64,000 nt of DNA from an uncultured Phocaeicola sp. (GTDB lineage: Bacteria > Bacteroidota > Bacteroidia > Bacteroidales > Bacteroidaceae), in contig CAUBDX010000006.1 in assembly GCA_958434805.1 (NCBI GenBank), positions 1 through 64,000 on the forward strand, given 5' to 3'. A program made the position numbers and the translations under genes. The stretch's first letter is position 1; each line of letters begins with the position of its first letter. The notes beneath the pieces are model-generated. The model was not told where the DNA came from and searched no databases. It saw only the letters and a list, made by a program, of their open reading frames with translations. Of this stretch, positions 18,805 through 28,248 are shown piece by piece.

Positions 18805-20168
18805 TTTACTTTATTCTTCTTCCACATTTCATTAAAACTCTCTTTTGCAAACAGGGGTATTTCATGCTGCTTTCCCCAAGCATTCAAACCATTATAAGTC
18901 ATCCAGCGAGGAAGTTTATTCGCTATAGGAGCCGCCTTAAGAGCCATGTTAAACACCCCTGGACGTTCCATCAGCATTTGCATTCCTCCTGACATCAGTT
19001 TCTTCGATGAACTGGCAACACCCAATCCGTCCAGTTTCTGGCGCCAACGATAAATCTGATCAGCCAAATCAACCTTTACCGGACAAACATTTTGGCAAGA
19101 ATGACAAAGCGAACAGGCCGACACATTATCATGATAGCGCTGCGGATTTTTCAGCATACCTAAGTTAATGCCAATAGGACCTGGTATGAAATAAGTATAA
19201 GAATATCCTCCGCTGCGACGATACACCGGACACGTATTCATGCATGCCCCACAACGGATGCAGTTCAGTGCCTTTATATGCTCTGGATCATTCAAAATTT
19301 TACTCCGTCCGTTATCCACTATAATAATATGAAGTTCTCCTCCCTTCCGCGGTTTGCGGTAATGCGAAGTATAAGTGGTAATCGGCTGTCCGGTTCCCGA
19401 ACGCGCCAACAAACGGGTAAAAACTCCCAAGGCAGCCCGGTCTGGTACTATTTTCTCCATACCAAAAGCCGTAATCTGCAACTTAGGCAAAGAAGTCCCC
19501 ATATCTGCATTTCCTTCATTTGTACATACCACGCACTCACCCGTAGAAGCTACTGCAAAATTCGCTCCCGTCATGGCAGCCTCAGCCTCGATAAATTTAT
19601 GGCGAAGGTTCTTTCTTGCTGCATGAGTCAGATAAGTCTGGTCGTTATTTCCGGGTTCCGTTCCCATTTCTTTTACAAACAAAGCCCCGATTGCTTCTTT
19701 CTTTACATGGATAGCAGGAAGAACGATATGGCTGGGACGCTGATGCATCAGTTGAAGAATACGTTCTCCTAAGTCACTTTCTACCACATCGATGCCTTTC
19801 CCCTCCAGATAAGCATTCAGCCCGCACTCTTCAGCAAGCATAGACTTGCTCTTTATAAAACGCTTTACAGTATGCTGATGAAGTATTTCATAAACAATCG
19901 AACAATACTCTTCCGCATCTTTAGCCCAATGCACCTGAGCTCCATTCACTTGTGCATTTTTCTCAAACTCCACCAATAACTGATCCAGATGACTATTTGA
20001 ATATAACTTCGTAGCACAAGCCAACTCACGCAGATGCTCCCACTCCGGAAGCTCTTTACTCATTTTATCTCTTTTGGCACGAACCATCCATAAGGTTTCA
20101 TCATGCCATGCTGCCATTTCTGTATTCTCTAAAAAACGGCCAGCTGCTTTTGAATGCTTTGTACTCAT
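18801..20168 (-). CDS. lutB: Iron-sulfur lactate utilization protein LutB
   Basis: This 455-residue protein joins an N-terminal LUD domain to a ferredoxin-like domain with two 4Fe-4S motifs: CIRCGACMNTCP and CSLCHSCQNVCP. It would pass electrons during oxidation of L-lactate to pyruvate. Both ends overlap neighbours by ATGA (20165-20168 with lutA, 18801-18804 with lutC), so the three subunits should be made together. Confidence 0.93.
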   Translation of the reverse strand: MSTKHSKAAGRFLENTEMAAWHDETLWMVRAKRDKMSKELPEWEHLRELACATKLYSNSHLDQLLVEFEKNAQVNGAQVHWAKDAEEYCSIVYEILHQHTVKRFIKSKSMLAEECGLNAYLEGKGIDVVESDLGERILQLMHQRPSHIVLPAIHVKKEAIGALFVKEMGTEPGNNDQTYLTHAARKNLRHKFIEAEAAMTGANFAVASTGECVVCTNEGNADMGTSLPKLQITAFGMEKIVPDRAALGVFTRLLARSGTGQPITTYTSHYRKPRKGGELHIIIVDNGRSKILNDPEHIKALNCIRCGACMNTCPVYRRSGGYSYTYFIPGPIGINLGMLKNPQRYHDNVSACSLCHSCQNVCPVKVDLADQIYRWRQKLDGLGVASSSKKLMSGGMQMLMERPGVFNMALKAAPIANKLPRWMTYNGLNAWGKQHEIPLFAKESFNEMWKKNKVK

Positions 20169-20905
20169 AAACCAGAAGCTAATATTTCAACAACATGAAT
20201 GGTCTTTATGGGGTATTTTTCGCGTGCAATGATTCCACTTTGATGCATCAGGCATGAGCTGTCTGCCCCGGCAATATATTCAGCCCCGGTTGCCAGATGA
20301 CGTTTCACCTTATCGTGTCCCATCTGTCCAGACACAGCTTCCTCTTCCACAGCAAACATACCACCAAATCCGCAACATTCATCCGGACGTTCCGGCTCAA
20401 CAATTTCTATGTCCTTTACTAAAGACAGCAAATCGCGCAACTTATTATAATAAGGTACATTCAGTTCACTCGGGGAAGAAAGATGCAGCAGCCGTACCCC
20501 GTGACAACTGTTTTGAATACTGACTTTATGAGGAAACGAAGCCTCCAAGGAAGTTGGCTTTACCACATCGTGTATAAATTCACAAATATCATATATTTTG
20601 CCTTCACTATGGCATCGGTGCTTTTCGCCCGCCAGCAAATGCCCGTAATTATCGCGTACAAACACAACACAACTCGCTGAAGGACCTACGATATAATCGT
20701 ATTGTTCAAATAAACGGTCAAAGCGCTTTGCCAACTCTACAGATTCCTTTTCAAATCCTGCATTTGCCATCGGCTGCCCGCAACACGTCTGATCAAGCGG
20801 ATAATCCACATCCACCCCCAAACTCTTAAGCAGTTTATACGAAGCGACTCCTACCTGCGGATACACGGCATTAATATAGCAGGGAATAAATAATCCTACT
20901 TTCAT
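20165..20905 (-). CDS. lutA: Cysteine-rich (CCG) protein LutA
   Basis: This 246-residue protein has two CCG domains of the heterodisulfide-reductase/GlpC type. The cysteine clusters are in DQTCCGQPMANAG, SCHGVRL and DECCGFGGMFAVEE. It is the first gene of lutABC. The family oxidises L-lactate, and E. coli YkgE is a homologue. A start at 20905 leaves a 354-base divergent intergenic region. Confidence 0.93.
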   Translation of the reverse strand: MKVGLFIPCYINAVYPQVGVASYKLLKSLGVDVDYPLDQTCCGQPMANAGFEKESVELAKRFDRLFEQYDYIVGPSASCVVFVRDNYGHLLAGEKHRCHSEGKIYDICEFIHDVVKPTSLEASFPHKVSIQNSCHGVRLLHLSSPSELNVPYYNKLRDLLSLVKDIEIVEPERPDECCGFGGMFAVEEEAVSGQMGHDKVKRHLATGAEYIAGADSSCLMHQSGIIAREKYPIKTIHVVEILASGL

Positions 20906-21259
20906 AAAGTAAATTTTTTAAATGTAATGGCCCTATTAAAATCACATAGTTTATTTATGCCATCTCAGGCAGCAAAAGTAAATTTTATTATTGACAAAAA
21001 CGAAGAAGACCTATTATTTTTATGCGTTTAAACCTTACCTATTTACATTTTATCACATTATTTTATCTTTGGTTAGAAATAAGACACATAATCCAAGACT
21101 ATTTACAAGCAGAAACGGCCAACCGCTATATTGTAACTACATTGTCACACAGACGTTACTATTTCTTCAAGTCTTTGCAAACACCACGTCATTCGCTCCC
21201 CATACCTTTGCGGCAAATAATTAACACTTGAAAACATATACGAACAAAAAACAACAGGT
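20906..21259. promoter_or_regulatory. Divergent lutA / TonB receptor control region
   Basis: No gene is seen here. On the plus strand TACCTTTG (21203-21210) matches the -7 consensus 50 bases before the receptor start, with a TTTG at 21174-21177. The 25-base spacing is slightly long. The AT-rich remainder should hold the lut promoter; no palindrome stood out. Confidence 0.5.
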
Positions 21260-24103
21260 ATGAAAAAGATTGTAAAAGCCGGCTTACTCCTTTGGATGTT
21301 GGCAGCAGGAAACAACTATGCATGGGCAGACGAAAGTCTCAGCCCAACAACACAAGGTACCCTCTGCGGACGTATCGTAGACACATCCAAACAAACACTC
21401 CCCGGCGCATCCATCTACATCGAAAAACTACACACCGGAGTAACCAGCGACATCAACGGATTTTATACGCTTGCTAATCTTGACCCTGGAACCTATACGG
21501 TAAAAGTCAGTTATGTAGGCTATTCTCCTGTAGAGATGGAAATCAGAATTCCTAAAGGAAAAACTTTAGAAAAGGATGTCGTGATGAATGAAGGAGTTGA
21601 ACTGCAAGAGGTTGTAGTAGGCGGTGCATTCCAAGGACAGCGCCGTGCATTAAACCTGCAAAAAAACGGTATGGGTATTACCAATGTCGTTTCAGCCGAC
21701 CAAGTAGGTAAATTCCCTGATTCCAATATCGGTGATGCCTTGAAACGAATCAATGGTATTAATGTACAATATGACCAAGGAGAAGCCCGTTTCGGACAAG
21801 TGCGCGGTACCAGTGCAGACTTAACTTCGGTTACAGTAAACGGTAACCGTGTTCCTTCGGCTGAAGGCGACACACGTAACGTACAGCTCGACTTAATACC
21901 GGCTGATATGGTACAGACCATTGAAGTAAACAAAGTCGTTACCTCGGACATGGACGGAGATGCCATTGGCGGCGCCATCAATTTAGTAACTAAAAACACT
22001 CCCTACCAACGCGTAATCAATGCTACTGCCGGAAGTGGATATAACTGGATCAGCGAAAAACCATTATGGAATTTAGGACTCACCTACGGAGACCGTTATT
22101 TTAAAGATAAACTGGGAGTGATGCTATCGGCTTCTTATCAATATGCACCGGGCGGATCAGACAATACCGAATTTGAATACGATGTGGATGATGACGGACA
22201 AGTTTACCTGGATAAAGCTGAAATTCGCCAGTATTATGTAACCCGTGAACGGCAGAGCTATTCATTAGCTACGGATTACAAGTTTAATGCCAACCACAGC
22301 ATTTCATTTAAGGGAATCTATAACAGACGAAGCGACTGGGAAAACCGCTACCGCATGACATTCAAGAAACTGAATGACGAACCAGCCGACCAAAGCATTA
22401 TCTTACAGACTAAAGCCGGATCTGGAGACAACAAAGATGCACGTCTGGAATTACAGCAGACCATGGACTTCACATTAGATGGCAAGCATCAGTTGGGCAA
22501 GCTGACCATGGACTGGGCTGCGTCTTACTCACGCGCCACGGAAGATCGCCCCAACGAGCGTTACTTTGGAGTGGCCATGAAAGGAAAGAAAAACAAAGAT
22601 TTCTTCAGCGATTTTGCCTTCATGGACAAAACATCACGCCAACCTTATCCGAGCAAAGGGTTAGGCGATTTGAGCCAGTATAAATGGAGCATCGATGAAC
22701 TGACAAACAGTAATCAGGAAATTAAGGAAAATGAATGGAAATTCCGCTTGAATTTTGAACTTCCTCTTACCCAAGGGCTCTTTGGGAGCACACTGAAGTT
22801 CGGGGCCAAATACACCAATAAAGATAAAGAGCGTGAAACCATTTGTTACAGTTATGCCGATGCATACGAAGACATTGCAGAAAATGAATGGCAAGACAAC
22901 CTCAGCGGTCAGATCAGAAATGGATTCATGCCGGGAGATAATTACCTGAGTGGAACCTCTTTCATCAGTAAATCGTATATCGGCAGCATGACTTTTGCCG
23001 GAATGGAAGGGGTTCAGATGCTTGAAGAATCTGCCGGAAACTATTCCGCTAAAGAGCAAATCACCAGTGCTTACCTGCGCTTAGACCAGCGTCTGGGACA
23101 AAAGCTGGATGCAGTAGTGGGATTACGCATGGAACGAACTGGCCTGAAATACAGCGGAGTAAACTGGATTGTAGATAACCTGGAAAACGAACAAGGACGA
23201 CTGGAGCCTACCGGCGAGCGCAAACATCACTATACCAACTGGCTGCCCAGTTTGTTGCTGAAGTATAACGTAAACGATGATTTGAAATTACGCACTTCAT
23301 ACACACAAACTCTTTCACGTCCGAAGTATTCAGCCTTGGTGCCCAGCATCAATTACAACATAGCCGAGGAAGAAGCTAAAATAGGAAATGCCAACTTAAA
23401 GCCCACCACTGCTCATAACTTTGACCTCAGCGGAGAATATTACTTCAAAAGTGTAGGTCTGGTGAGCCTCGGAATTTTCTATAAGCGCGTCAACGATGTG
23501 ATTGTCGATGAAGTGTGGCGTGCCACTTCCGACCCGAATATTCCTGATGGTCTTTTGAATGAAGACGGTGAACCGGTAAAATATGAAATTAGCCGCCCTA
23601 TCAATGCTTACGATGCCAACCTCTTCGGTGTAGAAGTGGCTTACCAGCGTGATTTCGGCTTCATTGCCCCAGCACTGAAAGCGGTAGGTTTCTATGGAAC
23701 ATACACCTATACCCACGGAAAAACCAGAAATTACCAGTTTGAACATCGCCAGGTTGCCGACGGAGAAGAGGTTAAAATGACCGGGTCACCGGAACACACC
23801 GCCAATGCTTCACTTTATTATGAAAAAAAGGGCTTGAATGTACGATTATCTTATAACTTTGCTTCAGCTTTCATCGATGAAATGGGAGCCAATGCATTGT
23901 TGGACCGTTATTATGACAGCGTGAGCTATATGGACCTTAACGCCAGCTACACCTGGGGCAAACGATTCAAAACTACGGTCTATGCTGAAGCTACCAACTT
24001 GCTGAACCAGCCTTTACGCTATTACTGCGGTACCAAAGACCGTACCATGCAAGTGGAATATTATGGAGTAAGAGTAAATGCCGGAATAAAAATCAATTTC
24101 TAA
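21260..24103 (+). CDS. TonB-dependent receptor, non-SusC type
   Basis: This outer membrane active importer has 947 residues. The signal peptide ends near AWA (about 23). A carboxypeptidase-regulatory-like domain (GRIVDTSKQTLPGASIYIE) follows, then a plug with DALKRINGINVQYDQGEARF and VRGTSADLTSVTVNG. That plug resembles the TonB-Xanth-Caul (TIGR01782) group rather than SusC. A 22-strand barrel ends in INAGIKINF-like sequence. There is no SusD partner. A secreted phosphatase-like gene starts 20 bases downstream, so a phosphorylated substrate is a reasonable guess. Confidence 0.9.
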   Translation: MKKIVKAGLLLWMLAAGNNYAWADESLSPTTQGTLCGRIVDTSKQTLPGASIYIEKLHTGVTSDINGFYTLANLDPGTYTVKVSYVGYSPVEMEIRIPKGKTLEKDVVMNEGVELQEVVVGGAFQGQRRALNLQKNGMGITNVVSADQVGKFPDSNIGDALKRINGINVQYDQGEARFGQVRGTSADLTSVTVNGNRVPSAEGDTRNVQLDLIPADMVQTIEVNKVVTSDMDGDAIGGAINLVTKNTPYQRVINATAGSGYNWISEKPLWNLGLTYGDRYFKDKLGVMLSASYQYAPGGSDNTEFEYDVDDDGQVYLDKAEIRQYYVTRERQSYSLATDYKFNANHSISFKGIYNRRSDWENRYRMTFKKLNDEPADQSIILQTKAGSGDNKDARLELQQTMDFTLDGKHQLGKLTMDWAASYSRATEDRPNERYFGVAMKGKKNKDFFSDFAFMDKTSRQPYPSKGLGDLSQYKWSIDELTNSNQEIKENEWKFRLNFELPLTQGLFGSTLKFGAKYTNKDKERETICYSYADAYEDIAENEWQDNLSGQIRNGFMPGDNYLSGTSFISKSYIGSMTFAGMEGVQMLEESAGNYSAKEQITSAYLRLDQRLGQKLDAVVGLRMERTGLKYSGVNWIVDNLENEQGRLEPTGERKHHYTNWLPSLLLKYNVNDDLKLRTSYTQTLSRPKYSALVPSINYNIAEEEAKIGNANLKPTTAHNFDLSGEYYFKSVGLVSLGIFYKRVNDVIVDEVWRATSDPNIPDGLLNEDGEPVKYEISRPINAYDANLFGVEVAYQRDFGFIAPALKAVGFYGTYTYTHGKTRNYQFEHRQVADGEEVKMTGSPEHTANASLYYEKKGLNVRLSYNFASAFIDEMGANALLDRYYDSVSYMDLNASYTWGKRFKTTVYAEATNLLNQPLRYYCGTKDRTMQVEYYGVRVNAGIKINF

Positions 24104-24123
24104 ACAAACTTAACTTATAAATT

Positions 24124-25056
24124 ATGAGAAAGTTATACACTTTATTACTAAGTATCCTGCTCTGCGGAAGCTTACAGGCTCAAATCAATGACTACAGCAT
24201 CTTTGACCATAAATTCAATTTCTATGTAGCTAATGATTTAGGTCGCAATGGATACTATGATCAAAAGCCCATTGCCGAGCTGATGGGAGAAATGGCAGAA
24301 CAAGGAGCAGACCCTGAATTCGTTCTTGCCACCGGTGACATTCATCATTTTGAAGGAGTGGCAAGTGTTAACGATCCGTTGTGGATGACGAACTACGAAC
24401 TGGTTTACAGTCATCCGGAACTGATGATTCATTGGTATCCGGTATTGGGAAACCATGAGTATCGCGGCAATACGCAAGCTGTTCTCGATTACGGAAAGGT
24501 TTCTCGCCGCTGGGAAATGCCTGCCCGCTATTATACGAAGGTCTTTAACGATAAAGGAATGACAATGCGTGTGGTATGGATCGATACAGCTCCGCTGATC
24601 AACAAGTACAGAGAAGAAAAGGATAAATATCCCGATGCATGCTTACAGGATGATGAACGTCAGTTGGCTTGGATTGATTCGGTTCTTACTGCTGCCAAAG
24701 AAGACTGGGTAATCGTTGCCGGACATCACCCCATCTATGCACAGACTCCGAAAGATGCGGAAGAGCGCACTGATATGCAGCAGCGTTTAGACCCCATCTT
24801 ACGACGCCATCACGTGGATATGTATATTTGCGGTCACATCCACAACTTCCAGCACATCCGTCAAAAGGACAGCAACATTGACTATATTACCAATTCTGCC
24901 GGTTCACTTAGCCGCAAAGTGAAACCCATCGAAGGCACATTATTCTGTAGTCCGGAACCGGGATTCTCCATCATCTCAGCTGATAAGAACCGGCTTGAGT
25001 TGCGCATGATTGATAAAAAAGGGAATATTCTATATACCATAACACGCACAAAATAA
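24124..25056 (+). CDS. Secreted metallophosphoesterase, acid-phosphatase-like
   Basis: This 310-residue protein has a signal peptide (cleavage near LQAQ) and a calcineurin-like fold. The metal-binding motifs appear in order: NDLGRNG, ATGDIHHFEG, LGNHEYRG, AGHHPIY and CGHIHNFQ. The arrangement is closest to tartrate-resistant/purple acid phosphatases. It is probably periplasmic and could dephosphorylate a compound before or after import by the receptor encoded just upstream. The substrate is unknown. Confidence 0.87.
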   Translation: MRKLYTLLLSILLCGSLQAQINDYSIFDHKFNFYVANDLGRNGYYDQKPIAELMGEMAEQGADPEFVLATGDIHHFEGVASVNDPLWMTNYELVYSHPELMIHWYPVLGNHEYRGNTQAVLDYGKVSRRWEMPARYYTKVFNDKGMTMRVVWIDTAPLINKYREEKDKYPDACLQDDERQLAWIDSVLTAAKEDWVIVAGHHPIYAQTPKDAEERTDMQQRLDPILRRHHVDMYICGHIHNFQHIRQKDSNIDYITNSAGSLSRKVKPIEGTLFCSPEPGFSIISADKNRLELRMIDKKGNILYTITRTK

Positions 25057-25431
25057 AAACACCTGTTCGTCCGGACATTTCCTGACAGAATATATTCTTA
25101 ACTTCGGGGCATTGATTTAGCTTGGTTTTCATGGAATCGGCAAATCGGTGCCCCGCTTGTTTATTTATAAGACTACGGGGCTACAGAATGAAACGAACCT
25201 CACAAGGAAAATCATAGGAAAGAAGAATTAAGACATTAGTTCCCGTCTAAAACCGCGCACGCCCCGCGAATCACTTCGCAGGGCATGCCCAACTAATAAC
25301 TAACTTCTTTTACTTTTGTGGTTTACGTAATTTCTATATGACTAACACTGCAAAGATATGGGCTTCTGCCCGTTCATGCAATACCTACTTATTGGTATTC
25401 TGTAAGTTTCTAAGTTTGTAAGTTTTTGAGT
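25057..25431. other. Intergenic region with two hairpins
   Basis: No gene is seen between these convergent genes. CGGGGCA (25105-25111) can pair with TGCCCCG (25149-25155). A stronger stem pairs GCACGCCCCGCGAA (about 25257) with TTCGCAGGGCATGC (ending near 25289) around a 4-base loop, and probably terminates one or both genes. Next to the LuxR stop, 25402-25430 has TAAGTTT repeated three times. Confidence 0.55.
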
Positions 25432-26034
25432 TCAAATCTTCACCTCACTCAGTTCTACCAGTTTATTTACAATAGCATAAATAGTCAAGCCGGCAGTAGA
25501 GTGAATCTGTAGCTTGCGGGTAATATTCCGCCGGTGTGTAATGACCGTATGTACAGAGATAAACAGCTTTTCGGCTATTTCCTTATTGGTCATGCCGCGC
25601 ACCACACAGCCCACAATTTCCTTCTCGCGCAAACTCAATGAATCCTGGTCACCCTCCTCCTCTTCACCTACATTCATCAATGCCGACACTTTCCGGGTCA
25701 GCGAGTCTATATCCTCAAACAAGTTCAGGCTCTCATCATACCCCTTCAACTGATTGGCATCGACTACCGAACAGATTAAAGAAACCAGCTTGGTTTCCGT
25801 CTGCGGATACTGCTCTCTGAACCCCAGTGCATCAAACCATCCTTCAAACTGAGGGTTCACAATCAGAATTTCAGGTTGATGTGCCTCCATGCAATGCTGC
25901 AATCCTTCCCGCGACGTAATCTCCACGGTCTGGATATTCAATTCTGGCAAGCGCTTCAAAGCTGCAGCCAGCCCAATCCGTATAATCAGTGAAGCCTCAG
26001 CAATGGCTATATGTATAACTTCCTGTGATTTCAT
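25432..26034 (-). CDS. LuxR-type regulator with pseudo-receiver
   Basis: This 200-residue DNA-binding protein has a response-regulator-like N-terminus and a C-terminal LuxR helix-turn-helix (LSLREKEIVGCVVRGMTNKE onward, about 133-190). The residue at the usual phosphorylation site is Asn60 (ILIVNPQ), and the N-terminal acidic pair is also replaced (IAIAEAS), so it is unlikely to be a phosphorylated receiver. Its ATG overlaps the stop of the hemerythrin gene (26031-26034). It may sense a signal tied to that protein, or regulate it. Confidence 0.88.
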   Translation of the reverse strand: MKSQEVIHIAIAEASLIIRIGLAAALKRLPELNIQTVEITSREGLQHCMEAHQPEILIVNPQFEGWFDALGFREQYPQTETKLVSLICSVVDANQLKGYDESLNLFEDIDSLTRKVSALMNVGEEEEGDQDSLSLREKEIVGCVVRGMTNKEIAEKLFISVHTVITHRRNITRKLQIHSTAGLTIYAIVNKLVELSEVKI

Positions 26035-26726
26035 TTTACCTCTTTTTCCAATTCCATTATGGCAGGCACAAACAGGTAATCTTCCACCCGGTTATGCGAC
26101 TCCAAATCAGCCTCACAACTGAATATATCAAACAAGGTAGCATTCAGCAGTTGATTATCATCTCCACCCGGATAATACTTAATAATGATATTCTTCAGTT
26201 CCGTAAGCTTGGCATTTATCTGATCATGATGACGTGCAAATACACGGATATTATACTCACCGGGATGCTCGCCTTTCAAGAGCTGCTCTACATAAGTAAA
26301 CACCTTTTTATTTTCATACTCCATGTGTTTACGCACTTCACGCGCATACGCATCGAAAAATTGGACAATCAGAAAAGCCACTTCGTTTTCAGAAGAACAG
26401 TCGATCGCCTCAATCAGTTTCCGGCGGATGGTAGGTAGCTGGAAATCGAGAAAGAAATGGTGTGCCCGCTTCAGATAATCCATCAATGCAGGTACAGACA
26501 ATCCTTTCGGATAGTCTTGAATCAGGTTGCTTCCCTCTACCAGAAAGTTCACAACAATCAAAAAGGTGTCACAATCCACCCCATTCTGCTCACACACCTC
26601 CTTTACCGACTTGTCACCAAAGCCCAATGCAACTCCAAACCGGCTTAACACCTGAAGCAGCGCATAGTTCTCACAGATGAGGTCACTCATCTTATCGGAA
26701 GGTTTATAAGTTCGAGTATTACACAT
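26031..26726 (-). CDS. Hemerythrin-domain protein, RIC/YtfE-like
   Basis: This 231-residue protein combines an N-terminal ScdA_N-like part (VLSRFGVALGFGDKSVKEVC) with a hemerythrin four-helix domain. Candidate di-iron ligands lie in HHFFLDF, HMEYENKK, ARHHDQ and ESHNRVEDYLF. RIC/YtfE proteins repair iron-sulfur clusters after nitric oxide or oxidative damage. It is translationally coupled to the LuxR-type gene, so stress-responsive control is likely. Confidence 0.87.
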   Translation of the reverse strand: MCNTRTYKPSDKMSDLICENYALLQVLSRFGVALGFGDKSVKEVCEQNGVDCDTFLIVVNFLVEGSNLIQDYPKGLSVPALMDYLKRAHHFFLDFQLPTIRRKLIEAIDCSSENEVAFLIVQFFDAYAREVRKHMEYENKKVFTYVEQLLKGEHPGEYNIRVFARHHDQINAKLTELKNIIIKYYPGGDDNQLLNATLFDIFSCEADLESHNRVEDYLFVPAIMELEKEVK

Positions 26727-27213
26727 AAATCAGTCTATTCCTGTTTTTACGATTGCAAAATAAGACAATTTATCCGAGACCCGCAATCCCTCTTTTTAGG
26801 TATTTAGACAAACGACTCTCATTCTAAATATCTTCTTCCGTGAAGCGTGAAACCTATCCGTTAATTCCATTCAAATCCGACAAGCATTTCCGGAAGTACC
26901 CGCTCCACACTCCGCTCCTTTCTATGATTCATGCAAAAACTGCGTCGAATGCAACTGTTCTTTCTGACAAGTAGGATAGAAAAGATGAAATCGCAACCCA
27001 ATCGTTTGTCTTTTCAAATAAAATTCGATACACAAATAGGAATCTGTTAGAAACAAGCTATTTATAAGCTTTTCTCAAAGAGTGAGGTAATGACTTGGCA
27101 ACGGTTGCTAATTCTGTGATATGCGGTGTATTTCCACCTAAAAACTCTCGCCGACTGCAAAATACAAAAAAAGAGGATAGGAGTGCAAGTCTTATAAAGT
27201 TTTTTCTTGCTTT
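26727..27213. other. Intergenic stretch at left edge of island
   Basis: I see no gene here. It separates core-like genes from the GC-richer island and should contain the hemerythrin promoter near 26750 and the island's left boundary. I found no clear copy of the tandem repeats seen at the right edge and no obvious terminator. Confidence 0.45.
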
Positions 27214-28113
27214 TCATTCGTAAATCCCCTTTTGGTAGTCCGTGATATATTGCGTAAACGTCTTTCCCGTCTGTTGCTTGAAGAAACGCATCAGATGGCT
27301 GGGGTCGGAAAAGTGGAACTCGTCCGCCAACTGGCTCACGTTGCGGTCGGAGAACAACAGCTCGTTTTTCAATTCCTCCAACAAGCGTTGTTTGAGCAGA
27401 TGGGTGGCGGACACGCCGAACTGCGCCACGACGGAGTTGTTCAGAGTGATACGGCTCACGCGGAGTATATCGGCATATTCCTGAACACGCTGCATGTCGC
27501 GGATATGTTTCTCCAACAGGTCTTTGAATTGGAAGGCATAATTGTTCTTCGGCACTTCGACCGGCAGACGGTAAGTTTTGGCGTATGCCCGGTTGATAAC
27601 CACCAACAGATAGTAAAGCACAGATACGATAAGGCTGTAAGTGTCTGCCACAGGATGCAGCAGCTCCTGTTTTATCTTCCCCAAGAGGCGCATATATTCC
27701 GCCAGTTCTTCCGGCGCGGCAAACAGGTACGGTGGCGTGTCGGTCTGATAATAATACAGCAGGCGATAGACGAAGAACTTGTCGGCGATGAACGTGCGCA
27801 TAAAGTCTTCGCGAAAGATAAGAAAGGTGTAGTCCAGTTTCGCTTCGTCCACGTGCCATTCCTGTTGCTGGTGCGGCGACAGGAGGAGCACCATATCGTC
27901 CCGTAACTCTATTTTGCGGAAGTTTAACAGCACATAGCCATTGGCGCGGCGAAAGAAATAGAAACTGAAAAAATCCGTCTTGAACGTCCGGTGCTCGGTC
28001 AAGACACCACAGATGTCCTTGCTCTCGCCTGTGTTGATGTAGAAGTCCACGCCGCAACGTGTCTTGCTGAACGGGACGCTGACCAGTCTTTCGGGGTTGG
28101 TTATCGTTTTCAT
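27214..28113 (-). CDS. AraC-family transcriptional regulator
   Basis: This 299-residue protein has an N-terminal cupin-like sensing domain and a C-terminal AraC double helix-turn-helix (ISRITLNN-type first helix; SQLADEFHFSDPSHLMRFFK in the second). I chose the ATG at 28113 (MKTITNPERL); the longer frame covers the promoter, where TATATTTG on the minus strand (28136-28143) matches the -7 consensus. It is divergent from the MBL-cupin-radical SAM genes and is their likely regulator. Confidence 0.88.
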   Translation of the reverse strand: MKTITNPERLVSVPFSKTRCGVDFYINTGESKDICGVLTEHRTFKTDFFSFYFFRRANGYVLLNFRKIELRDDMVLLLSPHQQQEWHVDEAKLDYTFLIFREDFMRTFIADKFFVYRLLYYYQTDTPPYLFAAPEELAEYMRLLGKIKQELLHPVADTYSLIVSVLYYLLVVINRAYAKTYRLPVEVPKNNYAFQFKDLLEKHIRDMQRVQEYADILRVSRITLNNSVVAQFGVSATHLLKQRLLEELKNELLFSDRNVSQLADEFHFSDPSHLMRFFKQQTGKTFTQYITDYQKGIYE

Positions 28114-28248
28114 CGCTCTTGTTCTTTGCTTTCTGCAAATATACATCATTCTTTTATCAAAATGGCATATATTTCTCTTTTTAAGGCATAGAGGCATCAG
28201 GGGAATCTTCCGAACTTTGCACCCGACAAATCATAAAAGCGTAACATT

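Noticed and set aside
27062..28138. 358-codon minus-strand ORF
   Set aside because: It overlaps the AraC gene in another frame; its Arg/Pro-rich translation has no recognisable domain, while the other frame gives a clear AraC protein.
28135..28144. GTATATTTGC on the minus strand, similar to a CTnDOT-type attachment core
   Set aside because: It is equally a TAnnTTTG -7 promoter box in the right place for the AraC gene, and no second copy was found at the other island edge.
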